This document shows positions 35,558 to 46,600 of a DNA stretch of 64,000 nt, in pieces. Origin of the DNA: Mytilus galloprovincialis. Lineage: Eukaryota > Mollusca > Bivalvia > Mytilida > Mytilidae. Below the pieces are notes generated by a model. It saw nothing but the letters and a program-made list of their open reading frames with translations, made no database searches and had not been told where the DNA came from. Numbering within the stretch: the stretch's first letter is position 1; each line of letters begins with the position of its first letter. The position numbers and the translations under genes were made by a program. The stretch lies in contig NC_134851.1 in NCBI RefSeq assembly GCF_965363235.1, positions 36,484,321 to 36,548,320 of the forward strand, given 5' to 3'.

Positions 35558-36271
35558 ATATGTCCCATACTTGTTTCTATGTTATTTTTTAAAATATTTT
35601 TGTAGTAGCATTTAAGATTGCAAATTTTTATTTCAGGTTGTATTGTTGTTAAACTATTCAATTTCATATATTAAAGTTGAAAATTGAATATTTTTTTGTA
35701 TTGTTATTTCACAACTGAAATATCCACATTTTTTGAAAATGACCCTTATAATCCTTTGTTTCGGACTCTTTAACAACCACATCCAACCTCCGTATAGTTA
35801 TACCATTAAAGATATTGAAATTTCTCTTTTTGTTTTCCTAAACAGTTTCGTGATTGTTTTGTTTATATTATTTCTCAGTGACAACAAACTGCTTCTAGTT
35901 GTTATACAGTCTCTACTAAGTGGTTATCCGATTGGAAATCATGTGATTGTAACGTGTAAGAAGTAATAAATACAGTGCACCGGTTTCTATTGTTAAAATA
36001 CTTGGTTAACATGCAACAGAGATAATAAAATTAACGGTACCAATTTTCTTGCACCAGATGCGCATTTCGACAATACATATAAACCACTCCGGGATTTGCG
36101 TCTATTTTTGTTATTGTTTATGTATACGACTGATATAAAGTTATTTGTCCATATTGCATTTTTCAGGTACTTGTCCTATTTTACATGTATTGTTGGATCA
36201 ACAATAATAATTGTAGTAACGTGAAGTTTTCATGCATACCGACAAAGACATAATGAAATAAACAATTACTC

Positions 36272-36277
36272 TTTAAT
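36272..36277 (-). terminator. Candidate poly(A) signal ATTAAA
   Basis: ATTAAA occurs 25 bases after the stop of the six-cysteine exon. It is the commonest variant signal, but a hexamer is weak evidence in AT-rich DNA. Confidence 0.35.
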
Positions 36278-36302
36278 TCATAACATAACATCAGAGACGG
36301 TA

Positions 36303-36427
36303 CTAGCACATATTCACAAGACAGTTCTGCACACATTTAACTGTAGAAATTCTGCAGGCATAGGCACATCTTGACATGCAGACAGTTGACCCCCTTTTAC
36401 CGAAGGTCTTCGAGATTGAAATGCCAC
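36303..36427 (-). CDS. Secreted-peptide exon 6: dibasic site and six-cysteine tail
   Basis: Enters with two bases that complete the Gly codon left by exon 5 and stays open to the TAG at 36305-36303 (41 codons with stop). GKR at residues 140-142 is followed by 29 residues with six cysteines. It lies 2.6 kb from exon 5, with a retrotransposon fragment between them, so this junction is the least certain of the gene. Confidence 0.65.
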
Positions 36428-39400
36428 CTACAACATAAGGTAATTGTTAGTTTAAGAAATACATAGCTCAATTCACTTCATTTTAAAAACAAGTGACGAT
36501 ACTTTGTCACCATCTTATAGTGTTTATATATCTCAACTTGTACGATTCGCTCGTGCATGTAACAACGTTTCAGATTCTAGCGAGAAAAATTTATGTATTA
36601 CTGAAAAATTATTACACCAGGGTTTTCGATATCACAAAATAGTCAAAACATTTACTAAATTTTATCATCGGTATAAGGAAATCATTCGTAAATATAACTC
36701 AACATGCAGACATCTTATACGTTCAGGTATTTCACATCCAATCTTTTATGGTAATATTCTTTACAAAGCACAAAAATGTCAGCATTCACCCCAAAAGCTA
36801 ACAAAACCTTTAAACAGACTTTTGTTAGAAGGGATATACTTACGATACTGTTGTCAGGTCATTAAAGATTGCATATGTTGGCTTTAATATTGATTCACTT
36901 ATAAGGTATTTGCATCGGAATTAAGCACATTTATTCTAAAACCAGTTGCTGGCATGTCACGGGTTATGTTCTTTTCATATATTTCATGATGGTATAATAC
37001 TGAACCCCTAACAGGAGGAATTGTGCCCGATATTCATATGATGACGACATAATCTATTAATCAGTTTATTTGAGGTCTGGAGCTGGCATGTCAGTTAACT
37101 GCTAGTAGTCTGTTGTTATTTATGTATTATTGTCATTTTGTTTGTTTTCTTTTGTCTCATATTCTGACATCAGACTCGGACTTCTCTTGAACTGAGTTTT
37201 ACTAGGCGTATCGTTGTGCGTTTTTTTTTTACATTGGCTAGAGGTATAGGGGGAAGGGTTGAGATATAAAAAAAAAAAACATTTCTAACCCCTCTGCAAT
37301 TTTGCAATGTCCCAAGTCAGGGGCCTCTAGTCTTTTCTTGTCTTGTATGATTTTTAATTTAAGTTTCTTGTGTATAATTCGGGGTTAAGTATGACGTCCA
37401 TTACCACTGAACTAATATACATATTTATTTAGTGGCTAAATGAAGGACGCCTCCAGATGCGGGAGTTTCTCGCTACATTAAATACCCATTGGTGGCCTTT
37501 GGCTGTTGTCTGCTCTATGGTCTGGTTGCTGTCACTTTGACACATTCCCCATTTCCATCCTCAACTTTATTCACTTCGATGTTTTTTCATTGTACGCATG
37601 TTTCTTGGTGTTAATTCCAAGACCAATTACTCTGGGTTGTTTTACGAAATTTTAAGTGTTTGTATTTTACTGTGGCAGTGTTAATATTATACAAGCTTTT
37701 CATTATATTTCTAATACGACTGTTTCATTATGATTTATATATTATACAACAATTTAGTGTGCTTATTATTGATCGTTTCAGTGTGTTAGTTTATACAAAA
37801 AGACCGGTTTTTGCATCATTATCATGTTTGTAAGAGGGTTTATGTATTGTTTTGATTTTCTTGATTTTAGGTTTTTCTATACTGGTTCGTATCACTCAAC
37901 CTTTTTTCTCAATGTTACACTGTCATCATTTTTATTATGGCACTACTACGGTGATTGGTATGTGTGTCCGTTATCTACAGATGATTTAATTATGCCCCTT
38001 TGTTTCTTACATAACTTGGATACAATAAAGTAAAATGTAAAACAAAGCTTGCCAAATCGAAAGCATAAATATCAGATTTACAAACAGAAAATTATTAACA
38101 GTCGTTTTCTGGTCGTAATCTACCGGTGATTTCGTTTTGCCCTTTGTCTGATATACAAGGAAGAAAAATGTAAAACAAAAACAATGCCAAATCACACGAG
38201 TAAAATATCAGATATACAAAATTAACATGCACTATCATAGGGAACATGTGTGCTAAGTTTCAAGTTGATGTGACTTCAACTTCATCAAAAACCACGTACC
38301 TTGACCAAAAACTTTAACCTGAACGGACGCACGGACGAACGGACAGACGGACGATCAGACGCACGAACGGAGCACATACCAGAAAAACATAATGCCCCTC
38401 TACTGTCGTAGGTAGGGCATAAAAAATAATTCATAAAAAAAAAACAATTCATGAAAATGCACGTTATACAATGCGGTGTTTATATTTCTATGGCATATTA
38501 AAATAACTTAGCGAAAATTCTTAAAGTCAGGAAACATCACTTATGAAATTAAGTTTAATTATGTGTTACAGGTGTTGATCCCATCTTCAACATTGTTAAC
38601 GACTATTCATTGAATGGAACAACATATTTAATTATTTTGATAATAACAACAGATGACACAATTCATAATTTAACATGACTCTTTGGGTCCTTGATAGATA
38701 TTGTACATACATTGTATCTTAATCAATTGAAAAATGAAGATTTTTATAATTTTTCATCGTACCTCTTATACTGTGAATTCATTCATATTGAATTTCGTGG
38801 GTATCAACTTTCGTGGATTGAGAAAACTATCATGCTCGTGGATATTCATTTTCGTAATTTTGCGAAAGTCTGTATACATGCGTATGGGAATTTGACATTC
38901 AGTCAACTTTCAATTTCGTGGTTCATCTATACCCACAAAAGGTACGAAAATTGGTATCTAACGAAAAATCATGAATCCCCAGTTTATTGAATTTCTATAT
39001 ATCTTACCTCCTGTTCCGCTGTTGGGTCCCCATCGATGATTAATATGACCACCGAAACGCCATCCCTTTCCTAGATTATATGTACCTTTGAGACCAGCAG
39101 CTTTAACACAAAAATCACGAAATAAATAGCAAATCTATGAATTAACTTATTTTGAGGAAGAATAATGGAAAAGAGACAACTCGTATCAATAGAGCATCCA
39201 CCGTAATAAGTGCGTTTTTTCCATTTTCTTTGAGTGTTATGTATATTTTTCTCATATATCGAAACAACAGAATAATATAGTTAACAATTTTTCATTTATA
39301 TAAAAATATATACTATTAATTTCTCTCGTACAAAAGTGGTTGATAAAGTTTGAATTGCTGAAACGTTTCTTTCTGTGGGATATTTAGGAAAAGATTCGTC

Positions 39401-42400
39401 TCTTTCATTTTGACACTGACATGGGTGTTGTCTGTCAACATTTCTCCATTTGTGTCTATCACGTGATATATCAGATCAAAACCATCTTGACAATTATTTT
39501 CTCGAATGAATATGTTTCGACATGTGTGTTCCTGTTAAAAAACAAATAACCTATCTCTTCCGATAATAATAACGATTTTTTTTTATCAGTGATGTATTTA
39601 TTATAATACTAAGCACTTATAATCAGATAAACCGTAACGATTATTGCATATTAATGAAATTGATTCCAAAAATCAAAAATGCATTTAATCATCAGATAAT
39701 ACATCTCATGATACAGTACAAGTTTGAAGGTGTAGGTCAAGCATTTTTACTATCAAAATTTCAAAGAAATCAAAATCAAGCTGCATTTTGTGAATGATGA
39801 AATCAGGATAGTCAGAAACCTAATTTTCAGTGGTTGTTGTTTGTTGACGTGATTCATATGTGTTTCTCGTTTCTCGTTTTTCATATTGGTTAAACAGTTG
39901 GTTTTTCTGTTTTAATGGTTTTACAATAGTCATTTTTGGACCGAGTGTTAATATCTTTTGTAATGTCGTAGTACAAACGACTAGTCTTTTCTAATTTTGC
40001 ATGTTAAGGAATTTGGGCCTCCTAAATTCAACTGTAATCTTTGACTATCTTACATCCGCCGCGGTTGGATCCCCATCCTTGATTGATATTACCATGTAGA
40101 CGCCAATTCTTTTTACCAACACTACCGTTAAGACCAACACCTTAAATAAATACTCAGAAATAAACAAATCTCTCACACATCTTTAGATATATTGATAAAT
40201 TGATTTTAACTACACTTTCAAAAAAAACTGTTCTATTTTGTGGTGGTCAGTTTTTATGGATGGAGGCAGCCGAAGCTTTAGTCATCTAATATTGGAGTTT
40301 ACCTAACATGCAGAATTTAAACTCATGAGATCATGAAGTGTTGAAAGGCAAGTGATATATTTGTAGACTTCTTAGAACTCTCGGCCCCCGAGACACCATC
40401 CACAAATATAAGACACAATATAATTATTCCTATAAAGTGGTTCATATTTTCCACATCTATTTGTAAAAGAGACCCGATAATAAAAACAATTATCAAATAT
40501 ATAAAACTGATTTACATTCCTTCATAAAAAACATTTGACGATATTTGCTTTGAAAGTCGATATTAATTTGAACGATAAGGCTTTCTATACGGCTATATAT
40601 ATACAACTCGTCTAAATATCAACCCAACAATGTTAGATCTGTAAATTTGCTTTCGCAAATTTTTTGTTCTTCCCTCGCCGGGATTCGAACCCATGTTACT
40701 GAGATATCGTGACACCTAATCGCCTGCACTGTAGCCGCCCCGCTAGACCACACGGCCACCTTGGCTTCACAAAAATAAAGCTGTCAGTGGTAGTGTGTTA
40801 CCTTTCCTCGTCAGTTTTAATCTAGCGTCGTACTACAGTACATGATATATAAGGCATTGAGATGTTATTGTTACAGATCAGCTCAATTATCTATAGTAAA
40901 GGATCCTACAAATTAATGCAAGATACAGTCAAAGAAAATAATTATATTTATAAGTACGTCTGAGTCAGTGACAACTCTACAACAGATTTATCCATCGGAT
41001 CACCAGCAATGATGGTGATACATGGTTGTGTACATTATGTATATACAACTCGTCTAGACATCAACCCAACAATGTTAGATCTGTAAATTTGCTTTCGCAA
41101 ATTTTGTTCTTCCCTCGCCGGGATTCGAACCCATGTTACTGAGATATCGTGACACCTAATCGCCTGCACTGTAGCCGTCCCACTAGACCACACGACCACC
41201 TGGGATTCACAAAAATAAAGCTTTCAGTGGTCGTGTGTTACCTTTCCTCGTCAGTTTTAATCTAGCGTCGTACCACAGTACATGATATATAAGACAAGGA
41301 GATGTTATTGTTACAGATCAGCTCAATTATCTATAGTAAAGGATCCTACAAATTAATACAGTCACAGAAAATAATTATATTTATAAGTACGTCTGAGTCA
41401 GTGACAACTATATATACGATATATACGTCAGTAGTTTATTTAAGAAATATCCATTTCTTTTTGAGAATACTTAGGGTGCATAAACGTGGACCACATCACA
41501 TTTTTAATAAAAATTGACGTGTGATTAACACTTACAATCTTGAAATAAAATAAATAAGCACTCACTAACATGTTTTTTTTTGCTACAATTATAAATTAAC
41601 GACTAAACTAAAAAAAAAACCAAGATGCTTTAGTGCATTGGTGTCGCGATGACATAAGAAATACATGTTTTCAATTTCATTATGTATAGCATACTCATTA
41701 TTCTACTCCTCTGTACTTGTACATACCGTTTATTAACCCTGGGCTTTTTAAGTTTCCGTGAATGTGTCCGCCGAGACTATTACCATTGTTAAATTTGTAA
41801 TTTGCTCCAAGATTTCCAGAAAGACCACCTGTGTACTTAAAAGTTGGCTTCACTGAAATACATCATATATTGGCATTCGGCTAGGTTTATATTTTATTTA
41901 TCAACAGGCAGTTAACGTAAATAGCTATTTGAATATATTTTCACTCGAAAAACAACATTACATATGCATGAAATAATAAGGATTTGTAAACAAGCGAAGA
42001 AGCTTTTAAAAATTTGCTTCCTATAATACCAATAACGATCTTACATGGGGTCTTACATGGTTATAATTACTTGTTAAATATGGCATTCTCTGCAGTAACT
42101 ATATAACATTTTTGAAATGTGATAAACTCAATGTAACATGATAGCCAAAATATGTGATAAAGAAAAACCATAGCATGCATTTATTTACAAAAGCGCAGAC
42201 AAAAACATTTATGTGGTGATTATTTTGTATCGCTTCCTTTAGACATGTTCGAACTATTGGCTTCTTTTTTAAATATGTTAAAATAATTGAGGGCAGATAC
42301 CTTATTGTAACATGGTTATTGAATATTGCAATATTAATTGCTCACTTTAAACACTGTTTGGTTGTGTTTTTTTTTGCTGTTTATTGTTTGATGACAATAA

Positions 42401-43645
42401 AATGGAATTGAATTTAGTTTAAATGGCATTATCCACGATTATTAATTTAGGAATGGCTGTAATAAATTTTTCTGTCTATGGAGTAATAACATAAAAAAAT
42501 GTGGTGTTATGTTATTTCGAATAGACCGGAAAAAAATTAAGTCATTTCTTATAATCTTATTCTTAGTCCCATTTTAAACCAGAGTAAATCATGAAAAACG
42601 TTGATGACGCCACGGTCACATGATGTCTATGATCTAATAAACAAAACGACGTCAGCCAATCAGAAGATGTGTTACATCCAAAATTAAATTATCGAGTAAT
42701 AAAATATTATGTTCCTTTCCAACAATTAATTACTTACGTGGACCTCTGAAGAAGTTCCCAAACTGTGACTGTACTTGTACACTAGCAAGTAAAACAATAC
42801 AAAGCAACGGAATGGTGGACATTTCGACTTCCTATAAATACTACTGTAGCTCCATAAATAAAAAGAGAAATAATAACGCCAGTAATATAGATAACTTAGA
42901 ACTCAAGGTCAACATATATGATTTGAGAATTTTTATTTAAACAAAACAAAGTCATGATAGTATAACAGACATTTATAAATGTCGACAAGAAGCTTAAGAA
43001 AGCATGCATACACCGTATAATTTAACAAATTAGATATAAAAATCAGTTTATTACTCAATGACTAACGCCCAACCCTTAGATTCTTGAGTAGTCAAGACTG
43101 TTAAAATGTTATAATTTACAACTCATTTTAGTTACCCGGATTATTGTTTTGTTCTTTAAAAACGCGTTTCGTCAAAAGTCTCATCAGTCATGCTGGAATA
43201 ACAAATCTTAATAAAGCAAAATAAAAAGTACGAAGTGGAAGATCATTGAGGACCTCAAATTCCAATAGAAAATTGTAATGACTTATTTTCAACAAAATAT
43301 GGTCTTATAATTGGGTTTCTCCTGCAATGCAAATAAAAATGTGTCTCATCTTCATTTGTATTAATGAACTACCAATACGACTTTCTTCCCAACGTATTTA
43401 GTTTTCTTCAGTTTTAGGTTTAGTGGTAAAGTGTCTTTAAAAAATACTTAAAGATATGTTATTAGATTTCCATGGTATATATGTAAATATATATAATGAA
43501 TACTTTCAATAGGTTAAAAGGATAAAATAAATTAATGTTGTATAACGCAAATAAAAAACATATCTAAATCCTTTTGAAACATAGTTTCTTTTATTTGAAT
43601 TTCATACATACCGACTGACGATTCTGGTGTATCTGAACTGTATGT
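36303..43645 (-). CDS. Secreted glycine-rich / six-cysteine peptide precursor, antimicrobial-like (unrecognised family)
   Basis: Coding exons in transcript order are 42822-42738, 41852-41727, 40140-40054, 39100-39008 and 36427-36303; 516 bases, 171 aa. A non-coding first exon is placed at about 43645-43612. Residues 1-19 are a signal peptide (LLCIVLLASVQVQS). Residues 29-130 are three glycine-rich units of about 30 residues, each with GL-x-G early and a GHI-N / HGNI-N segment later; the last two share W-R...G-x-I-N...WG-x-N. Residues 131-171 hold FGKR (139-142) and six cysteines at 147, 151, 155, 162, 166 and 171 (CX3CX3CX6CX3CX4C). All internal introns are phase 1. Glycine-rich secreted peptides (attacin-like) and cysteine-stabilised peptides are both classical antimicrobial types; their combination in one precursor is not one I know. 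Function is inferred. The chain of five exons with GT-AG borders and unbroken frame is the main evidence. Confidence 0.75.
36495..37580 (+). mobile_element. Retrotransposon 3' part: reverse-transcriptase C-terminus plus 3' UTR
   Basis: The frame ending at 36887 contains PSYSVYISQLVRFARACNN, LLHQGFRYHKIVKTFTKFYH and SGISHPIFYGNILYKAQK, a block I recognise at the C-terminus of reverse transcriptases that are abundant in bivalve genomes. It is followed by a ~690-base non-coding tail (GGTTATGTTCTTTTCATATA, CATTGGCTAGAGGTATAGGG, GTTGTCTGCTCTATGGTC) ending near 37580; part of this tail recurs at 54345-54660. The copy is 5'-truncated and inserted in the last intron of the secreted-peptide gene, on the opposite strand. 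Confidence 0.75.
38235..38420 (+). repeat. Single-unit copy of the 169-bp array family
   Basis: Carries one unit end (CTAAGTTTCAAGTTGAT), then a GGACGCACGGACGAACGG run and the family tail CATAATGCCCCTCTACT, GTAGGTAGGGCATA. Confidence 0.7.
38770..38983. mobile_element. MITE with ACTGTGAATTCAT / ATGAATCCCCAGT ends
   Basis: The left end ACTGTGAATTCATTCATATT and right end ACGAAAAATCATGAATCCCC pair as an imperfect inverted repeat, with TTTCGTGGGTATCAA and TACCCACAAAAGGTACGAAA inside. A partial relative lies at about 21280-21360. The open frame across it is not a gene. Confidence 0.6.
39008..39100 (-). CDS. Secreted-peptide exon 5: glycine-rich unit 3
   Basis: Encodes residues 100-130, with AGLKGTYNLGKGWRFGGHIN and RWGPNSGTGG; aligns well with exon 4 and has phase 1 borders. 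Confidence 0.8.
39316..39531 (-). CDS. Orphan exon-like open frame in the secreted-peptide gene's last intron
   Basis: After a strong acceptor (TTTTTTAACAG, 39532-39534) the frame stays open for 71 codons to a TAA at 39318-39316. The inferred peptide is protein-like (CRNIFIRENNCQDGFDLIYH, VIDTNGEMLTDNTHVSVKMK) and ends LLYERN. It starts in phase 0, so it cannot follow the phase-1 exons of the surrounding gene in frame. It may be the last exon of another gene, a relic, or chance; I do not recognise it. Confidence 0.3.
   Translation of the reverse strand, partial: EHTCRNIFIRENNCQDGFDLIYHVIDTNGEMLTDNTHVSVKMKETNLFLNIPQKETFQQFKLYQPLLYERN
39830..39965 (+). repeat. Retrotransposon 3'-tail fragment
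   Basis: Shares TGTGTTTCTCGTTTCTCGTT and GGTTTTACAATAGT with the longer tail at 47085-47410. Confidence 0.5.
40054..40140 (-). CDS. Secreted-peptide exon 4: glycine-rich unit 2
   Basis: Encodes residues 71-99, with VGLNGSVGKKNWRLHGNINQ and GWGSNRGG; phase 1 at both borders. Confidence 0.8.
40600..40980 (-). mobile_element. tRNA-derived SINE, copy 1 of a tandem duplicate
   Basis: In complement a tRNA-like head reads GGCCGTGTGGTCTAGCGGGG (A-box side) and GGGTTCGAATCCCGGCG (B box), followed by a body with ACAGATCTAACATTGTTGGG. The adjacent sequence (GTAAAGGATCCTACAAATT, TAAGTACGTCTGAGTCAGTG) is duplicated with it. The head is close to a real tRNA but lies in a repeat, so it is not called a tRNA gene. 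Confidence 0.75.
41036..41410 (-). mobile_element. tRNA-derived SINE, copy 2 of a tandem duplicate
   Basis: Matches 40600-40980 almost base for base over about 370 bases (the differences include AGCCGTCCCACTAG for AGCCGCCCCGCTAG and a small deletion near 41356). The repeat unit is about 435 bases, so the two arose by tandem duplication after SINE insertion. Confidence 0.8.
41727..41852 (-). CDS. Secreted-peptide exon 3: glycine-rich unit 1
   Basis: Encodes residues 29-70, with YTGGLSGNLGANYKF and GGHIHGNLKSPG. Phase 1 at both borders (TTTCAG acceptor, GTATGT donor), so it could be gained or lost without breaking the frame. Confidence 0.8.
42440..42690. mobile_element. Foldback element, reversed copy of the 21408-21710 family
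   Basis: A short hairpin (TGTAATAAATTTTTCTGTCT against AGACCGGAAAAAAATTAAGT) is followed by the shared shoulder with GTTGATGACGCCACGGTCAC and GACGTCAGCCAATCAGAAGA. Confidence 0.65.
42738..42831 (-). CDS. Secreted-peptide exon 2: signal peptide
   Basis: Begins after a TTTATAG acceptor with nine untranslated bases, then ATG at 42822. Encodes residues 1-28: a hydrophobic leader with a likely cut after Ser19, so the mature chain would start with Gln20. Ends with one base of a split Leu codon. Confidence 0.8.
43090..43205. repeat. Diverged 'ACGCGCGTCTGGCGTA'-family fragment
   Basis: TTATAATTTACAACTC and AACGCGTTTCGTCAAAAGTC with CTCATCAGTCATGC follow the family's order in complement, but are strongly diverged. 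Confidence 0.35.
43612..43645 (-). other. Putative non-coding first exon of the secreted-peptide gene
   Basis: A good donor (CAGTCG/GTATGT) lies at 43611, and a TATA-like run sits about 30 bases upstream of 43645. The start point is an estimate from that spacing, not observed. Confidence 0.45.
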
Positions 43646-43670
43646 CTTCTGTCTAGAATTTACACAATCA

Positions 43671-43680
43671 TATATATATA
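43671..43680 (-). promoter_or_regulatory. TATA-like box of the secreted-peptide gene
   Basis: TATATATATA precedes the putative first exon. CACGTG (E-box) lies just upstream at 43690-43695. No convincing NF-kB consensus was seen in the few hundred bases further upstream. Confidence 0.4.
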
Positions 43681-43699
43681 TTGTAAATCACGTGTTCAC

Positions 43700-46600
43700 A
43701 TTCTTTGTATGATGAACACGTTTTGTTCAGAGAAAATAACTAATTTTATTATAATTCCATGAAGTCAACGAGCGTAATTTAGAAATCCGATATATCATAC
43801 CAAATATCGATCACATTTATGGACGGAATTTTTAATACAGCAAATAGAACATATATATTTAAAATGTGATCATGTACATTAAACTCCAAGAAAGGGGATG
43901 ACTCTGTTTAATTTCCTTTTTATAACCAAGTACCTTCCGTGATGGACAAAGCAATATGTTTTTGAAAAGCGGTGCCAAAACAATTGTATCAACATCGAAA
44001 TTGGAAGTTAAAAATGGGAAACAATAGATATATGTTTATCATATCTTTTGTTATAAAGTTTATAGTTGTCGACCAATCATCGATGTGATATTTGGTATGT
44101 AATTATGCGAGAGTCAGACGGTTTTCTACAAATTTCCATATGATATTATTACTGTATCAATAGTAATATATAGATATTATGTGCATTGGAAATCCTTTTT
44201 ATATCAAAAGTTGATAACATTGTGCATGTTCTTTTGCACAAATTACTATCTACTATATCATATAACCACATTTAATTTATCGTTATAATGAATCAATGTG
44301 CATGTTATAGTCTACAAAATAAAATCAAATCATCGATATTTTCAAAGAATGGATACCAAAAATAAATTTTAATATTAAAAATTTTACAGCTATCCATAAC
44401 AAGGTCGATATAATAAACAAATATGCTGTTACTTTTTTTATATCTGATATAGAAGTGAATATGTATATATTATAGCATGTCCTTTTCCATATTGGGCATT
44501 GTATCATCCCGAGACTTTTATATCGGCACAAGGCTTTAGCCAATGTCAGATTAAATCGAGGGATGATACCAAGGCCAATATGGAAAAGACATGTTATAGT
44601 AATCTATTTATCATGTACTGCATACACATTTATTGTAACATTACCCTTATTTTGCAATATGGTACTACTACACAAAACCAGTACTTTGGTATAACTGAGG
44701 CTAAATCAATTAAAGTTAGTCACACATTGTTAATAGTACCTATTGTAGCAAAATTCCCATAATTTTCAATACAAACACTCTCATTGTTGGCCATTGTCGT
44801 TAAGGACGCTATGACGTCACGTCATTTGGAATCAGGGCACAATAACCCATAACCTCATTTTTGACCCGGGGAATTTTGAGATTATTACATAGTCAAAACC
44901 CAACGTATTCGTAACAAATATGTGATAAAATCATTTATTAGTAATTAGTAATGTGTTCACTTCGTCCTAAAACTTAGTGCTACTAATATTCAGAATATGG
45001 AAAGGTCATGATATCTGAAGATAATGATCTCAGGCAACAATTCAGCCAAGTCACGATGTTGTGGTTCATCCGTGTCAATTTATCAATGCATTGCACGCGA
45101 TTTCATTCATAATGTCATTCATACAACCGATCGAACAGTGTTGCAATGATTTGTAAGCTAAAAATACTTTATTAAATATTTCGTGGTGTAATATATTCTA
45201 AACCAAACACATAGAGTTAAAACGGATTGCCGATTAATAAAAATACATTATATTTTGATGATACTGACTTAGCATCTCTCATGATATTTTCGACGACACA
45301 GTTACATTTTAATGTTGTATCGTTGTTCTCCTCTTATATTTAATGCGTTTCCCTCAGTTTTGGTTTGTTAACCCGATTTCTTTGTTTGTCCATATCTTTA
45401 CGAGTTTACTATACGGTATACTACTGTTGCCTTTATTAATCTCAAAAGAAATAATTAGTACATTTTCTTTATATATCTAGTGTATTTCAACGACAAAACA
45501 CGTTTACCTAAAACTGTCATAAAAAGGTTTCCATATTATCCTTGTAGTTGAGTTATTGTTATGCATAATTGAACGCCATTCTTAAACAAAATGCATCCAT
45601 ATTGACATTAAAATTTGGCAATGTGTAATATATTGGTTTCATTGTTGCTTATTGAAGATTCAGTTAAAAATGGATATCAAGGTTTAATATCGGCAATCCA
45701 AAATTATGAAAGTTAAATAATACAAAAAAAAAATAACAACACGGAGTTTCCGTATTTGTTTTATTGTAAGCTTTAATTATCCCATAAATCACCCAATCAG
45801 TGTTATTATTCAAATATAGATTCTGTATGTTCGAATACTAGTATTAATCATTTTTGTATACTGTGAATGAAACATATCTTAGTTTGGAAAATTCTTGACG
45901 GCAAAAGATGAATGATACAAAATATTGATTAGATAATAAGACACGCTAAGCAAAGGATAAGAGATCATTTGATGTAATTTGAAAATGCAGGTCTAGGAAT
46001 TCTATATATATATTTTTTTTTCATTTCGAAATTCCAAGAAATGTTTCAACCTAGAAATTCTGTTGAAAATTCAAAGGTGTCACTTCAATCGATTCTTTAA
46101 ATTCACAAATGTCATAGCGGTATACTACTGTTGACTTTATAAAATAGATCATGTTACGAAACAGCTTGACAAAATCATAATGAATTTGGCATGACGACCG
46201 TGTAGTTATTATTACCACACGTCAGAAAATTAGAAAAAGGTCATTAGTATTTTAAAGAGAATAAACAGTGTTAGATTTGAAACGATATGTGATTTAATCT
46301 ATTTATAATATATTTCCACCCTACACAGAGAAACGATGATGACTATGTCTGTTTTTGTAAGATCGTGGTAAAGATTGTATTTCACTAGACATTTTGAATT
46401 AAATCGTATATACCCTTTGATTTCAATCTTTATCAGAATTTTTAAGAATTCCTTGTCAAATATGGGCAACTTTACATGTTGCATTGTTTCCAGAATTTAG
46501 TTTTTTGTTTGTTCTTTGTTGTATTTTGTTTGCTGTATTTTGTCATTTGTTATCTGGGTATTAAGTAAGGACAGTTTTCCTTTTGTTTTTCGCACAGGTA

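Noticed and set aside
37824-38033. 69-codon plus-strand frame (begins MFVRGFMYCFDFLDF)
   Set aside because: Aromatic-rich translation typical of AT-rich non-coding DNA, opposite in strand to the surrounding gene, no splice support.
40675-40760. tRNA gene on the minus strand (GGTTCGAATCCCGGCG, with A-box-like sequence), also at 41105-41190 and 27765-27860
   Set aside because: Each is the head of a repeated SINE with a conserved non-tRNA body, and two are in a tandem duplicate; they are not called as functional tRNA genes.
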